NCBI GenBank assembly: GCA_017354065.1
Contig: JAFMRN010000040.1
Location: 1-12,106, forward strand
Direction: 5' to 3'
Length of the DNA: 12,106 nt
DNA from: Solirubrobacterales bacterium
GTDB lineage: Bacteria; Actinomycetota; Thermoleophilia; Solirubrobacterales; Solirubrobacteraceae
Part shown: positions 12,032-12,106 of the stretch, piece after piece
Position numbering within the stretch: the stretch's first letter is position 1
Layout of the letters: each line of letters starts with the position of its first letter
Made by a program: the position numbers and the translations under genes
Notes under the pieces: generated by a model
The model's database searches: none
What the model saw: only the letters and a program-made list of their open reading frames with translations
What the model was told of the DNA's origin: nothing

Positions 12032-12106
12032 ATGAGCGCCGACCTGGCCGCTAAGGCCGGCGCGCCGAGCGCCGCCGGCCGGAGGCCCATACCGCCGTTC
12101 ACCGAC
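12032..12106 (+). CDS. Possible start of another gene, cut by the window edge
   Basis: An ATG at 12032, 7 bp after the membrane-protein stop, opens a frame that stays open to the window end, giving 25 residues beginning MSADLAAKAGAPSAAG. The Ala/Gly/Pro-rich segment resembles a disordered N-terminus and cannot be assigned. There is no convincing Shine-Dalgarno, although short spacing after the previous gene would allow coupled translation. In GC-rich DNA a 25-codon open frame is weak evidence. Confidence 0.35.
   Translation, partial: MSADLAAKAGAPSAAGRRPIPPFTD

Noticed and set aside
1..12106. tRNA genes, CRISPR arrays or insertion sequences
   Set aside because: No cloverleaf-like segment, spaced direct-repeat array or transposase-like frame was seen on either strand by eye.

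Overview
The window is very GC-rich, with few gaps, many GTG/TTG starts, overlapping ATGA/GTGA gene junctions and several genes that appear to lack a leader. The gene content (an AbiEi-type HTH plus DUF559 protein, a DUF2804 protein, several TetR regulators, and acyl-CoA catabolic genes including a BKACE) points to an actinobacterium. My best guess is class Thermoleophilia (Solirubrobacterales-like), but this rests on gene content alone. No rRNA, tRNA, CRISPR array, transposase or phage gene is visible, and the DNA reads as ordinary chromosome. No stretch over 300 bases lacks a gene.

Layout. (1) 1-1594, minus strand: a nitrilase-superfamily amidohydrolase is followed directly by a FadR-like TetR regulator, then the start of a small unknown protein that runs off the left edge. 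A 14-bp palindrome upstream of the nitrilase looks like the operator for this TetR. (2) 1592-3361: a DUF559 protein (minus) and a DUF2804 protein (plus) start about 10 bp apart, over a 13-bp perfect inverted repeat and a cluster of TCACA half-sites. (3) 3352-5540: a TetR repressor (minus) is divergent from a DHA2-type MFS exporter (plus). The 90-bp gap holds a TTGACA -35 box and an array of alternating GTTC/GAAC operator half-sites, which is a textbook local repressor/exporter pair. (4) 5554-11138: an acyl-CoA catabolic island. On the minus strand, one apparent operon runs crotonase -> acyl-CoA carboxylase beta subunit -> beta-keto acid cleavage enzyme (BKACE) -> MerR regulator -> small lipoprotein, with overlapping stops and starts. 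Divergent from it is an isovaleryl/long-chain-type acyl-CoA dehydrogenase, with a 9-bp inverted repeat in the shared control region. (5) 11191-12106: a six-helix membrane protein with a probable leaderless promoter, then the possible start of another gene.

How the genes may work together: the island resembles the leucine/isovalerate (liu) gene set (MerR regulator, acyl-CoA dehydrogenase, carboxylase beta subunit, crotonase). It lacks a biotin-carboxylase subunit and an HMG-CoA lyase, and carries a BKACE in which a known substrate-contact residue is changed. Its substrate cannot be read from the sequence. It is the part of the window most likely to hold an undescribed pathway variant.
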